From contig CAYNSO010000001.1 of NCBI GenBank assembly GCA_964399735.1, positions 62,001 through 126,000 of the forward strand: 64,000 bases of DNA. The letters run 5' to 3'. The notes under the pieces are model-generated. The model was not told where the DNA came from. It saw only the letters and a list, made by a program, of their open reading frames with translations, and did no database searches. Position numbers and translations under genes: made by a program. Positions 46,443 to 55,666 of this stretch are shown here, piece by piece. The DNA comes from Fontivivens sp964399735 (lineage in GTDB: Bacteria; Zhuqueibacterota; Zhuqueibacteria; Residuimicrobiales; Krinioviventaceae). Each line of letters opens with the position of its first letter. Position 1 is the first letter of the stretch.

Positions 46443-46646
46443 TTAACTGTGTGGGGTGTTGCCGGCTTTTTTCGGGGCGTCAGGCAGAGTAAAAAGTATA
46501 CCCATACCTGCCCCGTAGAATGTACTGATCCAGGGGTTTCCGGTAATTGGACAGGCGCCGGTTTTGCAACCTATGAAATAATAAAACGCAAAACCCAGGG
46601 CGCCACCAATAACAGTACCAACAAGAACACGATATATTTTTTTCAT
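46443..46646 (-). CDS. DUF6132-like small membrane protein
   Basis: 67 residues with two hydrophobic segments. The recognisable core is VGTVIGGALGFAFYYFIGCK followed by TGACPITGNP and a YGAGMGILF segment, as in DUF6132 proteins of FCB bacteria, identified from memory. The CKTGACPIT cysteine pair could bind metal or form a disulfide. Function unknown. It lies 24 bases upstream of the cytochrome start and may be co-transcribed with it. Confidence 0.75.
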   Translation of the reverse strand: MKKIYRVLVGTVIGGALGFAFYYFIGCKTGACPITGNPWISTFYGAGMGILFTLPDAPKKAGNTPHS

Positions 46647-46663
46647 AAATTATTTCCAGTAAT

Positions 46664-46688
46664 ATAAAAGGCAAGTGAATACTTGCCT
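46664..46688 (-). terminator. Terminator downstream of fmdB-like gene
   Basis: 8-bp stem AGGCAAGT (46669-46676) / ACTTGCCT (46681-46688) with a 4-base loop, followed on the - strand by TTTATATT. It ends the selenoprotein-candidate/fmdB transcript before the DUF6132-like gene. Confidence 0.65.
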
Positions 46689-46794
46689 GTGTTATAAAGT
46701 ATTAATCAATGGTTTAAAAATCAAGTATAATTTGACAATATAAAGAAATTAAAATTTTACTTTTCAAGAACCGCCGGTTCTTTAACTAGTGAGC

Positions 46795-47004
46795 TCAGCC
46801 AAAACCGCTTGAGCCACAGGAATGGCCCCCTGAACTGCCGACCTTTGAAATTTCATTACCGGATGACGCAAATGCAGAAAACATCTTTTCCGGGGCTGGG
46901 GCGCCGCAGGCAGGACAGTGCAGGTTTTCACCGGTTTCACCAACTTTTTGAAATTCTTCAAAAATATGCTTGCATTGTGTGCATTTGTACTCATAAATTG
47001 GCAT
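46795..47004 (-). CDS. FmdB-family zinc-ribbon protein
   Basis: 69 residues from the ATG at 47004. The N-terminal zinc ribbon is MPIYEYKCTQC ... LHCPACG, giving two CxxC pairs. The tail is Gly/Ser-rich and ends with GGHSCGSSGFG. FmdB-type putative regulatory proteins are widespread; none has a firmly established activity. GGAG overlaps the stop of the upstream mini-gene and the ATG lies 7 bases after that stop, so the two are probably translated from one message. Confidence 0.88.
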   Translation of the reverse strand: MPIYEYKCTQCKHIFEEFQKVGETGENLHCPACGAPAPEKMFSAFASSGNEISKVGSSGGHSCGSSGFG

Positions 47005-47011
47005 AAAGCAG

Positions 47012-47164
47012 TTATTTCTCCTCTGTTTTTTCTGGTTGTTTTTTTCCATCTTCCACCGGAAGATCGCAGGCGCCGGACATTCAAGTCGGCACCCCCAGCC
47101 GGGGTAATATAAATTTCTGCAGCAATATCCAGACGACAATAAATGCAATGATAGTAATGCTCAT
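47012..47164 (-). CDS. Candidate small selenoprotein (in-frame TGA at codon 28)
   Basis: The ATG at 47164 is preceded by AAGGAG at ideal spacing. Codons 1-27 encode a membrane anchor (MSITIIAFIVVWILL) and a KFILPRLGVPT segment. Codon 28 is TGA (47083-47081). Codons 29-50 continue in the same frame as MSGACDLPVEDG and a Lys/Glu/Pro tail to a TAA at 47014-47012, 7 bases before the fmdB start. A SECIS-like hairpin follows the TGA. Read with selenocysteine, the motif is U-M-S-G-A-C, a possible Sec/Cys redox pair next to the membrane. Alternatives are two tandem peptides (27 and 22 residues; the second would start at the ATG right after TGA), or a nonsense-mutated Cys protein. Other genes here use TGA as a normal stop, so global recoding is excluded. 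Confidence 0.6.
47048..47064 (-). promoter_or_regulatory. SECIS-like hairpin after in-frame TGA
   Basis: Perfect 7-bp stem ATCTTCC/GGAAGAT with loop GGT (- strand), at +17 to +33 after the TGA. Bacterial SECIS elements are stem-loops about 16-37 bases after UGA with a small apical loop carrying a G in its first two positions; this one fits. The hairpin lies inside the coding sequence, as bacterial SECIS elements do. Confidence 0.55.
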
Positions 47165-47221
47165 AGCCGCTCCTTGTTTGATTGTTATTACTAGTTAGAT
47201 GCACAGAGCAGCTAAAAAATT

Positions 47222-47260
47222 CAAAAAAAAACGCAAATCCAGTTCAGGATTCGCGTTTTT
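47222..47260 (-). terminator. Rho-independent terminator after slipin gene
   Basis: AAAAACGCAAATCC (47227-47240) pairs with GGATTCGCGTTTTT (47247-47260) with one mismatch. On the - strand it is followed by a T-rich run, 17 bases beyond the slipin stop. Confidence 0.85.
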
Positions 47261-47276
47261 CAATCATTGCGTTATT

Positions 47277-48026
47277 CTATTTCTTTGCTTTGTTTGGTAA
47301 AAAAGGGGATATCAGATCGATGGGAATTGGAAAAATTGTTGTCGAGTTATTTTCCGAAGCAACTTCGGCCAATGTTTGCAAATAACGCAATTGCAAGGCC
47401 TCAGGATGTTTGGAAATAACGTTAGCAGCTTTGGCCAGGGTTTCCGAAGCTTCATATTCACCCATGGCATGGATCACTTTGGCGCGTCTTTCCCGCTCGG
47501 CTTCCGCTTGTTTGGCCATGGCACGCTGCATATCCGCAGGCAAGTCAACGTGTTTTACTTCAACAGAAGTAACTTTGATACCCCATGGATCGGTATGCTT
47601 GTCGATAACTTTTTGTAATTCCTGGTTGATCTTATCCCGTTCTGCCAGCAATTCATCCAGTTCGGCCTGGCCCAATATACTACGTAACGTGGTTTGTGCG
47701 AGTTGCGAGGTGGCATATAAATAATCTTCCACTTCAACAATAGCTTTGCTCGGTTCAACCACACGGTAAAATATTACTGCATTTACTTTAATGGAAACGT
47801 TATCTTTGGTTATCACATCCTGGGTGGGCACATCCAGGGTAATCACTCGCAGGCTTACCTTGACCACCCGGTCAATAATGGGAATAATAAAGAATATACC
47901 GGGTCCTTTGTAATCAACCAGACGTCCCAGCCTGAATATTACTCCACGTTCATATTCGCGGAATATTTTAATAGCGCTGGTTAGCAATAACACAAGCAGA
48001 ACAATTATCACTATTAGGGGTTGCAT
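47277..48026 (-). CDS. Slipin/stomatin-like SPFH-domain protein
   Basis: 249 residues from the ATG at 48026, preceded by AAGGAGG. One N-terminal membrane helix (IVIIVLLVLLL) is followed by the SPFH/band 7 domain: YERGVIFRLGR, PGIFFIIPIID, a TLDVPTQDVITKDN segment and DPWGIKVTSVEVKHVDLP. A coiled-coil (AKQAEAERERRAKV) comes next. Slipins form membrane microdomain oligomers and partner with the NfeD protease encoded immediately upstream on the same strand. The pair is conserved (for example PH1511/PH1510). Confidence 0.93.
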   Translation of the reverse strand: MQPLIVIIVLLVLLLTSAIKIFREYERGVIFRLGRLVDYKGPGIFFIIPIIDRVVKVSLRVITLDVPTQDVITKDNVSIKVNAVIFYRVVEPSKAIVEVEDYLYATSQLAQTTLRSILGQAELDELLAERDKINQELQKVIDKHTDPWGIKVTSVEVKHVDLPADMQRAMAKQAEAERERRAKVIHAMGEYEASETLAKAANVISKHPEALQLRYLQTLAEVASENNSTTIFPIPIDLISPFLPNKAKK

Positions 48027-48057
48027 TTTTACCTCCTTGATTATGTGAGTTGTATGT

Positions 48058-49368
48058 TCATTTTTTAATGTTCTCAACAGTCATAACTAAACCATTCACG
48101 GCCCGGACGACAATTTTTTCACCTTTTTTGATTGCTACGGAGGATTCAGCCTGCCATATTTCTCCATGAACAGCTACGCTACCCTTGTCTTTGATCGGCG
48201 TTAACGCTTCGCCAATTTCGCCAATTAATCCTTCTTTGCCGGTTTTTGGCTGGGTTAATCGGGCTTTAACAGCCATTCCCAGGGCAAAGACAAAAAAAGC
48301 CGCGGTTGCCAGCGCAACAGTCAGGGCAACGCGCCAATCAACCATAACGGGAAAGCCGGGAGTTTGATCGAACAACATAATAGAGCCGAGAAACATGGCA
48401 ATGATTCCTCCGATAGTAAGAATGCCGAAACTGGTCACTTTAACCTCCAAAACGAATAAAATGATGGCAAACAAAATCAACAAAACCCCGGCTGTGTTCA
48501 CCGGCAGCGTTTGCAGGGCAAACAGGGCAAGAATAAGGAATATTCCTCCGGCAACTCCCGGAAGGATCGTTCCGGGATTGGACAGCTCAAAAAATAGCCC
48601 GTAAATTCCCAGCATTAACAGAATATAGGCAATTGTGGGGTTGGAAATTTTATTGAGAATCTGGTGACGCCAGTTCATTTCCGAAAAAACCACCCTGGCG
48701 TTACGAGTATGCAGCGTTTTTGTCTCATCTCCTTCAAGTATAACCGTTTTACCATCAATGGCGGCGAGCAGACTGTCCTGGGTAGGACAAATCAGATCGA
48801 TAACGTTAATGCGCAGCGCTTCAGCCTCATTAATGGAAACGCTTTCTCGGACTGCCTTTTCAGCCCAGTCTGCATTGCGGCCATGTTTTTCGGCAATCCC
48901 GCGTATCCAGGATGATGCATAATTGGTCACTTTTTCGCCCATAACCTGTGATGAATCCTGCTGGCCACCAATACCGACCGGGTGAGCCGCGCCTATATTT
49001 GTGCCTTCTGCCATTGCTGCAATATGGCACGCCATGGTAATGAAAACTCCTGCCGAGACCGCACCGGATCCGCTCGGTGAAATATACATCACCACAGGTA
49101 CCTTTGCGGTAAAAATTGACTTGACAATCGTTTTGGTCGATTCAAGCAAGCCGCCGGGGGTGTCCATTTCGATTAACAAGCACTCGTAATTCTCCTGTTC
49201 GGCTTTTTTGATATTATCAACAATATACTGTGCCGATGCCGGATTGATGTCGCCATTGATGGAAATTTTCAAAACATCGCCCTGCTCGGCGATTGACTGC
49301 GCGGAATAAATAAATATCAGAATTGTTAGAATAAATAGAACATGACCTGATTTTTTAATTGTGTTCAT
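48058..49368 (-). CDS. nfeD: NfeD-family membrane serine protease
   Basis: 436 residues from the ATG at 49368 (AAGGA at 7 bases). A signal/anchor helix precedes a ClpP/SppA-like protease domain with LIEMDTPGGLLEST, a catalytic-serine segment SGSGAVSAGVF and NIGAAHPVG. Four membrane helices (about 235-370) follow, then a C-terminal OB-fold NfeD domain (GEIGEALTPI, GSVAVHGEIWQA). The family cleaves the C-terminus of its stomatin partner, which is encoded 31 bases downstream. It is probably involved in membrane quality control. Confidence 0.92.
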   Translation of the reverse strand: MNTIKKSGHVLFILTILIFIYSAQSIAEQGDVLKISINGDINPASAQYIVDNIKKAEQENYECLLIEMDTPGGLLESTKTIVKSIFTAKVPVVMYISPSGSGAVSAGVFITMACHIAAMAEGTNIGAAHPVGIGGQQDSSQVMGEKVTNYASSWIRGIAEKHGRNADWAEKAVRESVSINEAEALRINVIDLICPTQDSLLAAIDGKTVILEGDETKTLHTRNARVVFSEMNWRHQILNKISNPTIAYILLMLGIYGLFFELSNPGTILPGVAGGIFLILALFALQTLPVNTAGVLLILFAIILFVLEVKVTSFGILTIGGIIAMFLGSIMLFDQTPGFPVMVDWRVALTVALATAAFFVFALGMAVKARLTQPKTGKEGLIGEIGEALTPIKDKGSVAVHGEIWQAESSVAIKKGEKIVVRAVNGLVMTVENIKK

Positions 49369-49887
49369 ATTGTTATCCTTCAATCTTACTTATAAGGACT
49401 GCTTTTTATCAGCCACCAATCCTGCCTGGTAACAGAAGAAAATAATTATTGATTGAATCAAATACTTTCTATTCGATTTAGCGCTAATTGTTCTTTTTGA
49501 AAATAAGCAACACCATTGTCATTTGCAATAAAATTATCTGGTTATTTTTTTCGGTCGTTTGATTGCTGTTGAAGAATTTTGTTTCTGTTGTTCTTTATAA
49601 TAATACGTTTTTTTACCTGATTTTATTTCCATACCAGGCATTGTTATTTTGTATGGAATAAAATATTTCACTTGACATTGTTACAATATTTTATCAAATT
49701 TTCACTATAGGATCCCTGTTACCAGGTAATTAGCAAAAAAGAACCAACACCTATAGCATGGGAATTTAGCTCTGGCAGTGTATTACAGGCCTACTTGCAA
49801 AAGTCTAGGAAGTAAAAAACGGTCAGGCGGTGCCCACTGTGACAAAAGGGTTCTTTAACGCAGCGTTGCCTGGTGCAGGGATTTTTA
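49369..49887. other. Intergenic region, AT-rich
   Basis: About 520 bases between comM (whose transcript ends at 49888) and nfeD. No protein-coding gene is supported. A TTGACA box near 49673 on the + strand is followed after 16 bases by a weak TCAAAT, which could be an orphan promoter, but nothing is encoded downstream on that strand. The nfeD promoter must lie just upstream of 49368. Confidence 0.4.
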
Positions 49888-51426
49888 TTAATGAAATACT
49901 CCAATCCGGTCCAGGCTGCGGTATTGGATCGCCTCGCTAACATACTCCGGCAAAATTGCCCCTCCTCCTTCCAGATCGGCAATGGTTCGGGCTACTTTTA
50001 ATATCCGGTCATAAGCCCGCGCCGAAAGTCCCAGCTTTGTTATCGCCATTTTTAGTAATTCATGTCCCTGTTCATTCATAGTACAATAACGGCGAATGTC
50101 TTTGGAATTCATACGTGCGTTACAAAACAGATGTGGATTTTCCTTAAAGCGTTGCAACTGAATTTGCCTGGCTTTTTCGACACGGGCCCGGATTGCCGCA
50201 GAAGGCTCGCCAGTTTCCTGGCTGCTCAATTCTTTATATTTTACAGCCGGTACCTCGATGTGAATATCAATCCTGTCCAGGAGCGGCCCGGAAATGCGAG
50301 ATAGATAGCGCTGAATAACAGGAATTGAGCAGGTGCATTCTTTGTTGGGATCGGTATAATAACCACAGGGACAGGGGTTCATTGCTGCTGCCAGCATAAA
50401 CTCGGCCGGATATGTAAGCGATAGCGCAGCCCGCGATATAGTGACATGACCATCTTCCAGGGGTTGACGCATCACTTCCAGCACATTTTTTTTAAACTCG
50501 GGCAATTCATCGAGGAACAATACACCATGATGAGCCAGGCTCACTTCACCGGGTTTGGGAATATTACCGCCGCCTATTAAACCGGCATCACTGATGGTAT
50601 GATGCGGCGAACGGAAAGGCCGCGTGGCCACCAATGCCTGGTTCGCCGGCAAAAGTCCGGCAACAGAATGGATTTTTGTCGTTTCCAGCGCCTCTTCCAG
50701 GGTCATATCCGGCAAAATTGTTGGAATTCGTTTGGAAAGCATGGTCTTGCCCGAGCCGGGGGGACCGATCATAACAATGTTATGACCACCGGCGGCGGCG
50801 ACTTCCATTGCTCGTTTGACATGCTCCTGCCCTTTTACATCCAGAAAATCAACCTGATAGTTTTGATGATGGGAAAAAATTTCCTGCAGATCGATTTGAT
50901 ACGGTTTATAACTGTTATCGCCATTGAGAAAGTTGATGGCATCATTTAATGTTTTAACCGGAATAACTTCCAGGTCACGCGCCATTGCCGCTTCACGGGC
51001 ATTCTCTTCCGGGATGATAATGCCGCGAATTTTATTTTTTACAATTTCTGTAGCGACGGACAAAGAGCCATTGGTCGCCCGCAGGCTGCCGTCCAGACTG
51101 AGTTCACCTAGAATCAGATAATCCTGCAATTTATCGGTCTGCACCATGCCGGCGGCAGAAAGTATACCAATCGCAATCGGCAAATCAAAAGCTGCGCCTT
51201 CCTTGCGAATATCGGCCGGCGCCAGGTTGACTGTGATCTTTTTTTGTGGAAAACGCAGCCCCGAATTTTTAACCGCAGCTTCCACTCTGAAATTGGCTTC
51301 ACGGACTGCGCCATCCGGTAAACCGACCATAAAGAATTTGGGTAGCTGCCCCTCCAGGTGCACTTCAACTTTGACAATATAGGCATTAATGCCCAAAACC
51401 GCGCCGCTCAATACTTGCGATAGCAT
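49888..51426 (-). CDS. comM: YifB/ComM-family Mg-chelatase-like ATPase
   Basis: 512 residues from the ATG at 51426 (MLSQVLSGAVLGINA); upstream in-frame codons are not supported. The N-terminal ChlI-like domain has GLPDGAVREANFRVEAA. The AAA+ core has Walker A GPPGSGKTM and Walker B LFLDELPEF, with AAAMNPCPCGYY and the C-terminal RAYDRILKVARTIADLEG. ComM is a hexameric helicase that promotes branch migration during natural transformation; members also occur in bacteria not known to be competent. Not part of the operon upstream (216-base gap). Confidence 0.94.
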   Translation of the reverse strand: MLSQVLSGAVLGINAYIVKVEVHLEGQLPKFFMVGLPDGAVREANFRVEAAVKNSGLRFPQKKITVNLAPADIRKEGAAFDLPIAIGILSAAGMVQTDKLQDYLILGELSLDGSLRATNGSLSVATEIVKNKIRGIIIPEENAREAAMARDLEVIPVKTLNDAINFLNGDNSYKPYQIDLQEIFSHHQNYQVDFLDVKGQEHVKRAMEVAAAGGHNIVMIGPPGSGKTMLSKRIPTILPDMTLEEALETTKIHSVAGLLPANQALVATRPFRSPHHTISDAGLIGGGNIPKPGEVSLAHHGVLFLDELPEFKKNVLEVMRQPLEDGHVTISRAALSLTYPAEFMLAAAMNPCPCGYYTDPNKECTCSIPVIQRYLSRISGPLLDRIDIHIEVPAVKYKELSSQETGEPSAAIRARVEKARQIQLQRFKENPHLFCNARMNSKDIRRYCTMNEQGHELLKMAITKLGLSARAYDRILKVARTIADLEGGGAILPEYVSEAIQYRSLDRIGVFH

Positions 51427-51642
51427 AAGTTTTCCGTTCTGTGTAACGAACCTGTTTTCATTCCAGTCCGGTACCCCTGATAATTGTTTTGTAATAAAAT
51501 AAATACGAGGACACACCAACTATTTGGAATAAAATATCAAAATTTTATTAAAAAGCAAGAGAATTGTACAGATTAAAATTAATCCGGCAATAGGATAAAT
51601 AACAGAAATTGTATCCATCTGGTTACTTTATCACTATGACGT

Positions 51643-54600
51643 TTATTCGCTACGCAATGCTGGTAACAAATTTTGGTGCAAGGCGAGTTTTACGGCCAGA
51701 TAAATCCATAAAAATCCACAGGCTAACAATGATAATATTGTAATGATAATCGAAAGCGTTGGCGGCTGTGCACCCGGAGTTGAGAAAACCGGCAATATCG
51801 AGATCAGTGCAGCAACACTTCCGGCAACAACCCCGGCGAGTAGCAAAAATAAATGTTCGGATAACAGATACTTGTATATATCGGTTTGTTTGTACCCAAC
51901 GGCTGTAAGTAAAGCCAGTTCTGAACGGCGTTCCAGAACATTGCGAACTACGACAATACCAAGGCCAATGCTGCCCAGTAACAATCCCAGGCCACCCAAA
52001 GATAAAAAAATTGATAAATAGGTATTTTCGATTTTATTAAAAGCAGCCAAACGCTGCGGTGCAGTTACCAGTTCCAGACCATAATTTTGCAATGAAAAAT
52101 TCAGCTCTTTTTCAACCGTGGTGCGTAGTGATTGTGGTGCATCAGCTAAAAAGACTTTATAGCCGCCAATGGTTGGAAATTTGGCGGTAAACAATGAATC
52201 CGAAATCAGCACATGTCCCTGAAATAGAGAGTTTGCAAGGCTTCCAATAATGTATAACTTTAACGAATCGCCGTTTTCACTTTGATAGTAAAGAGTATCG
52301 CCAATTTCCATGTATAAATTCCAGGTGAGTACGGTCTGGTCAACAATAGCGGGAATAATATTTTCACCCCTGGTGTGGTTCAATGCCAACCAGGGATGCT
52401 CGGCATTAACGCCCGGTATAGTTTTTATAAAGGTAAACGCGTTGCGATTATCAAATTCATACGCCGGAACTCCCAATATCTTTGGTTGCCGTACCATATT
52501 CAGGTTAAGACAACTTGCTTCATCTCCTTCTTTAAGGCGGCATTGCACAAATTTAACCAGCGCGGCCTCTTCAGGGGGCATGTTTAAAAACGCCTGTCCT
52601 TTTTCATTATTTAAATTATGCAGGATTGGTGAGACAGTTTCACCCCAAAAGGCAAAGCCACCGGTACCGGAATCGCGTTTATCAGCATTAAGCAAAGTTC
52701 CGTGCCGGTTGGCGCCCTGGGCGATGACCAGAAAAATGCCGCAGGCAAGTAAGGTAATGATGGCAAGACTGTTCTTTTTATTGCGACTGCTGTTTAGTAT
52801 CCCCAATCGTAAAAGCGTGAGATTGGTTTTATTGGCGGGTTTTTGTAAATTGACTAGATAGATATTGCACCAGCTAACCGCTGCAATTAATAATAACGTT
52901 CCGGCTCCAAAAAAAACACCGGCAGCTTCCTTACCCCGGCCAGGACCGGACAATAACAGAATGATCAATACACCGGACAAAGAAACAGCGGCAATGAGAC
53001 GGGAAATGAGCAGCGATTTTTTAGTGAAAGCGGATTGATACCGACTTGTTCCATGTTGCAAATCTGTAATTGATTTCATCGTTTGTTTAAAAAGAATAAA
53101 AGCAATGATGGAACATACAACGACCAAAGTGATCAAAAAGCCGGTCAATAAAGTCTGTGGCTGCAAATCAAGCATTAATAACGGTTCGCCGACAACATCC
53201 TTCCATAAACTTCCCAACGCCCATAGTACAAACTGATTATAGACAATACCGAATAAAATTCCGGCCAAGGCTCCGGGAACAGCAACAGCAAGAAACTCTA
53301 TAAAAAACAAAGTTTTAACCTGCATGTTTGTAAAGCCGATTCCCAGCAACAAACCTGTTTCAGCAGCACGATTTTCCAGTCCAAATGTAACTAGTAGACC
53401 GGTCAATACAAGTCCGGCAACGATAATAAAAAAGCTCAAACCCAGGAACAACTCGCCAAAATCCTGGGCATTGGCGCTGGCTTGCAGTCCGTCTGCCAAA
53501 ACCGGAGCAAAGAACAATCCGGCTGTTTCAGGTTTCAGGTTTACACGAATCGCAGAATCGATCTGTGCTTGATGGTATTTTGTATTGGAAAAACGCACCA
53601 GGGTAAGATTTCCGTAGCGGTTGCCCCACATCTTTTGTGCCTGGGCAAGTGTTACAAAGGCTTTGGGAGTTCCGCGAAATGAATCCCAATAGTCTTCGTC
53701 CTTTTTGCGAATTTTATCCAGATCGATTGGAATACCCGGATCCCAATCCCGGCAATTTTCTGCATCGACCAAACCGGGGAACTGTGGTACAAGGTTTTTA
53801 TCCAACGCTCTCCCCTGCATTGGTACAACACTATAAAGAGTAAATTGAGTGGATTGCTGAACAATGTCTCTACCTGACCCTATGATATAATAATCAATAA
53901 TAATCTTGTCCCCAATACTGGCTTGCAGATCATCAGCGGCCCATTGATTCAGAATAATACAACTATCCGGCATTTTTTCCGGTACAAGTGGTAAACCGGG
54001 CGCGGAGATGAATGAATATGGGGTTGTGTTTCCATTGGACTGTATTTGATTGACAAAGTAACCAAAAAAGCCGTTATATTTCAAGCCGGTTTGATTAATG
54101 GCGTCAATAATCACCGGTTCAATAAAGACACGGGATGAAATCAACTCTTGAGTATTTGTGAATAGATCGTGCCGAGTCGTCAAGCTTGCATCAGCGAGAT
54201 TAAAATTTGTTCGCAAAGCGCTGTTGACCTGATCCAGTTCAACAGTACGGGAGTTATTATTTGCGACAAGAATCATATTTACCTGATCCTGGCTATCAAC
54301 CGCATTTTGCAGTGTCGGTAAGGGAATAAAAACATTATATGGCGGTACCTGGCTGTTTTGCAATCCAAAAGAACCAAATTGTCGATCATCAAGAATCGCG
54401 CTTACTGTCACCCGTAATGCAGCGCTTTTTTGCATATCCCGGGCAAAGGGAGCATCAAGTGGAAAATAATTGATTTTATTGACTCGCAAAATCAATTCAT
54501 CATTGATTTTTAATGACATTTTTCGGGCAAGGTGAACGTTGATGGCAACCTGATCTAGTAAAGTATCTTCCATGGCAAATTTTTTGCGGGCCATCGCCCA

Positions 54601-54948
54601 AAATCGTTTATCCACGCCATTGAGCTGCACATGATTCACCCGGTTTTGGCCGCCTCCTGTCATAGCAATTCCTTTTAATTGCAAAACCGGGGCGGTTTGC
54701 ACCTGCAAGTCAACGCCAATTTTGGTTGCCAACTCGGCGCGAACATGGCGTTCGCCGCTGTTCATAGCAAATTCAGTTTTACCAAGCCGGTTTAAAGTCA
54801 TTTGTTTGAGGCTATAGCTGACCGAATCGCCAATAATCAGCGCTCCGGTCAAAATACCACAACTTAGCATCGTTCCAAGCATAACCGGTAAATGCTGGCG
54901 TTTAAAGTAAAATAAAAAACTGTTTTTTATCAATCGCAATAACGTCAT
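51643..54948 (-). CDS. Large ABC transporter permease (FtsX/MacB-like)
   Basis: 1101 residues. One helix near the N-terminus (about 20-42) is followed by a long extracytoplasmic region (about 45-500), a block of helices around 505-720 and another in the last 130 residues. This is the two-FtsX-unit layout of large lipoprotein/macrolide-type exporters (type VII ABC permease). A SLGGLGLLLGSIGLGIVVVRN segment near the C-terminus is typical FtsX. It is preceded 5 bases upstream by the ATPase gene and is the last gene of the operon. Substrate unknown; lipoprotein release or efflux are options. Confidence 0.85.
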   Translation of the reverse strand: MTLLRLIKNSFLFYFKRQHLPVMLGTMLSCGILTGALIIGDSVSYSLKQMTLNRLGKTEFAMNSGERHVRAELATKIGVDLQVQTAPVLQLKGIAMTGGGQNRVNHVQLNGVDKRFWAMARKKFAMEDTLLDQVAINVHLARKMSLKINDELILRVNKINYFPLDAPFARDMQKSAALRVTVSAILDDRQFGSFGLQNSQVPPYNVFIPLPTLQNAVDSQDQVNMILVANNNSRTVELDQVNSALRTNFNLADASLTTRHDLFTNTQELISSRVFIEPVIIDAINQTGLKYNGFFGYFVNQIQSNGNTTPYSFISAPGLPLVPEKMPDSCIILNQWAADDLQASIGDKIIIDYYIIGSGRDIVQQSTQFTLYSVVPMQGRALDKNLVPQFPGLVDAENCRDWDPGIPIDLDKIRKKDEDYWDSFRGTPKAFVTLAQAQKMWGNRYGNLTLVRFSNTKYHQAQIDSAIRVNLKPETAGLFFAPVLADGLQASANAQDFGELFLGLSFFIIVAGLVLTGLLVTFGLENRAAETGLLLGIGFTNMQVKTLFFIEFLAVAVPGALAGILFGIVYNQFVLWALGSLWKDVVGEPLLMLDLQPQTLLTGFLITLVVVCSIIAFILFKQTMKSITDLQHGTSRYQSAFTKKSLLISRLIAAVSLSGVLIILLLSGPGRGKEAAGVFFGAGTLLLIAAVSWCNIYLVNLQKPANKTNLTLLRLGILNSSRNKKNSLAIITLLACGIFLVIAQGANRHGTLLNADKRDSGTGGFAFWGETVSPILHNLNNEKGQAFLNMPPEEAALVKFVQCRLKEGDEASCLNLNMVRQPKILGVPAYEFDNRNAFTFIKTIPGVNAEHPWLALNHTRGENIIPAIVDQTVLTWNLYMEIGDTLYYQSENGDSLKLYIIGSLANSLFQGHVLISDSLFTAKFPTIGGYKVFLADAPQSLRTTVEKELNFSLQNYGLELVTAPQRLAAFNKIENTYLSIFLSLGGLGLLLGSIGLGIVVVRNVLERRSELALLTAVGYKQTDIYKYLLSEHLFLLLAGVVAGSVAALISILPVFSTPGAQPPTLSIIITILSLLACGFLWIYLAVKLALHQNLLPALRSE

Positions 54949-54953
54949 GGTGG

Positions 54954-55637
54954 CTATTTTTCCCGGGTTAAATGTCCTTCTTGCAAATGATAAATGACAT
55001 TCATTTTATCCGCTAGTTCAGGCGAATGAGTAACCATAATCAAAGTCAAATGAGATTTTTGTTGTAAATTTATTAATAATTCAACAAGATGAATGGATGA
55101 TTGATGATCCAGCGAACCGGTCGGTTCATCGGCAAGCAACAGTTTGGGTTGATTGATCAGCGCCCGCACTACCGCAACCCGCTGGCATTCTCCGCCTGAT
55201 AATTGTCCGGGACGGTGATTGAGGCGATCTGCAAGTCCAACACTTGTGATTAAAAGCAGAGCTCGTTCCCGTGCGGAGAAATAGTCCGGCTTTTTTTGCG
55301 CCAGAACCGGCACCAGGACATTTTCAAGCAATGTGCATTGCGGAAGTAGATGATGCTGTTGAAAAATAAAACCGATTTCCCGGTTACGAACCGCAGCCAG
55401 TTGGTCATTATTCAAGGTAGACAGATCAAAGCTATCTAATAAAACCTGACCGGAAGATGGTCGATCAAGAGCGCCAATAATGTTTAGCAAAGTACTTTTA
55501 CCGGATCCTGAGGGGCCGATAATTGCAATAGATGCACCGGTATCGGCAGTGAGGGAAATATCGTCAAGAACAGTCAAGCCTGCAGGATTATCCGGGATTG
55601 AATATGTTTTTTTTAAATTTTTAATTTCGAGCAACAC
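54954..55637 (-). CDS. ABC transporter ATP-binding protein (LolD/MacB type)
   Basis: 227 residues from a GTG at 55637, chosen because AAGGAA lies 7 bases upstream; a TTG at 55670 overlapping the previous stop is the alternative. Walker A is GPSGSGKST, the Q-loop is in GFIFQQHHLLP, the ABC signature is LSGGECQRV and Walker B is LLLADEPTGSLD. The PTGSLD and FQ.H.LLP variants are typical of the LolD/MacB/FtsE group that powers FtsX-type permeases, such as the one encoded next. Confidence 0.92.
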   Translation of the reverse strand: MLLEIKNLKKTYSIPDNPAGLTVLDDISLTADTGASIAIIGPSGSGKSTLLNIIGALDRPSSGQVLLDSFDLSTLNNDQLAAVRNREIGFIFQQHHLLPQCTLLENVLVPVLAQKKPDYFSARERALLLITSVGLADRLNHRPGQLSGGECQRVAVVRALINQPKLLLADEPTGSLDHQSSIHLVELLINLQQKSHLTLIMVTHSPELADKMNVIYHLQEGHLTREK

Positions 55638-55666
55638 TTGAAAATTCCTTGTTTTGAGATACTTGA

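Noticed and set aside
47012..47164. Frameshift or sequencing error explanation for the TGA
   Set aside because: The frame is uninterrupted on both sides of the TGA, so no indel is needed; a point change from a Cys codon remains possible and is listed as an alternative.
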